Part shown: in pieces, positions 63,000-64,000 of the stretch | Layout: the number at the start of each line of letters is the position of its first letter | Numbering within the stretch: the first letter of the stretch is position 1 | Translations under genes and position numbers: made by a program | The notes under the pieces: generated by a model | The model's input: the letters and a program-made list of their open reading frames with translations, nothing else | What the model was told of the DNA's origin: nothing | Databases searched by the model: none | Source: Actinomadura nitritigenes | GTDB lineage: Bacteria; Actinomycetota; Actinomycetes; Streptosporangiales; Streptosporangiaceae | Direction: 5' to 3' | Assembly (NCBI RefSeq): GCF_017573545.1 | Contig: NZ_JAGEOK010000031.1 | Span: 1-64,000 of the forward strand | DNA: 64,000 nucleotides

Positions 63000-64000
63000 G
63001 CCCTGCCAGTCACGTGAGCGCGGTGCTCCCCAGCGGGGTGCTCGCCCAGGGGGGTGACATCCCGGCGCCGCACATCGAGTACGGGCAGATCGGTCCGCTG
63101 CTGCTCGTCCTCTTCGTCGCCGTCGTGGGCGTCCTCGTGGAGGCGTTCGTCGGCCGCACCTGGCGGTACGCGGCGCAGGTGCCGGTGGCGTTCCTCGGCC
63201 TCGCCGGCGCGTTCGTGTGGACGGTCCTGCTCGGCTGGCGCGACGACCCGCACCACGTCGCCGCGCAGGGCGCCCTCGGCGTGGACGGCCCCACCCTGTT
63301 CATCCAGGGCACCATCCTCATCCTCGCCCTGGTCAGCCTGCTGCTCATCGCCGAGCGCGGGAACGGCCGCGGCGGCGCCGTCGGCGGCCACTTCGCCGCG
63401 CAGGCGTCCGCGCTGCCGGGCAGCGAGGCGGAGCAGCGCAGCACCGCCGCCGGGATCACCCAGACCGAGGTGTTCCCGCTGATGCTGTTCGCGGTCGGCG
63501 GCATGATGATGTTCCCCGCCGCCAACGACCTGCTCACCATGTTCGTGGCGCTGGAGGTCATGTCGCTGCCGCTGTACCTGCTGTGCGGCCTCGCCCGCCG
63601 GCGGCGGCTGCTCTCCCAGGAGGCGGCCGTCAAGTACTTCCTGCTCGGCGCGTTCTCCTCGGCGTTCTTCCTGTACGGGACGGCGCTGCTGTACGGCTAC
63701 ACCGGCTCGGTCCGGCTGTCGGACATCTCCGCGCAGATCAGCAAGGACGCCGGCAGCGAGACCCTGCTGCTGGCGGGCGTCGCGCTGCTGTCGGTCGGGC
63801 TGCTGTTCAAGCTCGGCGGCGTCCCGTTCCACATGTGGAAGCCGGACGTCTACCAGGGCGCCCCGACCCCGATCACCGCGCTGATGGCGTCGTGCACGGT
63901 CGTCGCCGCGTTCGGCGGGATCCTCCGCGTGTACTACGTCGGGTTCGAGACCATGAAGTGGGACTGGCGGCCCTACATGTGGGGCGTGGCGATTCTCACG
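62996..64000 (+). CDS. nuoN: NADH-quinone oxidoreductase subunit N, partial at window end
   Basis: The first 335 codons of the third antiporter-like subunit; no stop occurs before the window edge, so the C-terminal third is missing. VALEVMSLPLYLLCGLARR, SQEAAVKYFLLGAFSSAFFL and LLFKLGGVPFHMWKPDVYQG are diagnostic. The start overlaps the nuoM stop. It is normally the last gene of the operon. Confidence 0.96.
   Translation, partial: MSPASHVSAVLPSGVLAQGGDIPAPHIEYGQIGPLLLVLFVAVVGVLVEAFVGRTWRYAAQVPVAFLGLAGAFVWTVLLGWRDDPHHVAAQGALGVDGPTLFIQGTILILALVSLLLIAERGNGRGGAVGGHFAAQASALPGSEAEQRSTAAGITQTEVFPLMLFAVGGMMMFPAANDLLTMFVALEVMSLPLYLLCGLARRRRLLSQEAAVKYFLLGAFSSAFFLYGTALLYGYTGSVRLSDISAQISKDAGSETLLLAGVALLSVGLLFKLGGVPFHMWKPDVYQGAPTPITALMASCTVVAAFGGILRVYYVGFETMKWDWRPYMWGVAILT

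Overview
The window is high-GC, gene-dense chromosomal DNA from a filamentous actinobacterium. Markers include BldC, a BldN-type sigma factor, an AfsR/SARP-type regulator, a Rex-hemACD operon, an AURKAIP1/COX24 mini-protein, a menaquinone-type nuo operon and frequent GTG/TTG starts. The gene order resembles Streptomyces around acuC-bldN-rex-hem, hemL-resABC and menG-nuo, but in the Streptomyces arrangements I know these blocks are not contiguous. A Streptosporangiales/Thermomonosporaceae-type genome (Actinomadura-like) is my inference, not a proven assignment.

Layout. 1-10 kb: a 13-bp tandem repeat, small orphan genes, an esterase, then an AcuC-like deacetylase, a phosphatase-like protein, a BldC-like HTH protein, the COX24-like peptide, an SDR epimerase, an acyltransferase, LtrA, an I36-type secreted inhibitor and a dienelactone-hydrolase-like enzyme. 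10.0-12.6 kb: GC-rich repeats and a DUF222-HNH endonuclease gene bracketed by two near-identical 195-bp inverted repeats. 12.6-18.6 kb: a NUDIX protein, a Drr-type ABC exporter with SARP-like direct repeats upstream, and a convergent 1067-aa BTAD/NB-ARC/TPR regulator. 18.6-22.4 kb: a HAD hydrolase, a very short RsbN-like anti-sigma protein, the BldN-type sigma factor, a membrane-ABM fusion protein and a glutaredoxin-like protein. 22.4-29 kb: rex, hemA, hemC, hemXD and hemB, with a Rex operator at the promoter.

29-38 kb: a primase-polymerase-like protein, a receptor-type pseudokinase, hemL, a divergent dapA-like/EamA/LysR module and an active receptor-type kinase related to the pseudokinase. 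38-42.8 kb: phosphoglycerate-mutase-like protein and the cytochrome c assembly genes (resA, ccdA, resB, ccsB). 43-44.8 kb: an ATLF-like zincin with a small acidic neighbour, tandem hairpin repeats, and bldC. 45-48.5 kb: a threonine-dehydratase-like enzyme, DUF4229, menG and a geranylgeranyl-reductase-family flavoprotein. 48.7-64 kb: nuoA to nuoN, with nuoN cut by the window end.

How they work together. Much of the window concerns respiration and its cofactors: haem synthesis (hemA, C, D, B, L), cytochrome c maturation, menaquinone methylation and complex I. Rex is encoded here. Rex-type operator palindromes sit before rex-hemA, before the geranylgeranyl reductase gene and before nuoA, so the NADH/NAD+ sensor may coordinate these blocks. 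Developmental control (BldC, BldN, the BldC-like protein) is interleaved. No rRNA, tRNA or CRISPR array was recognised.
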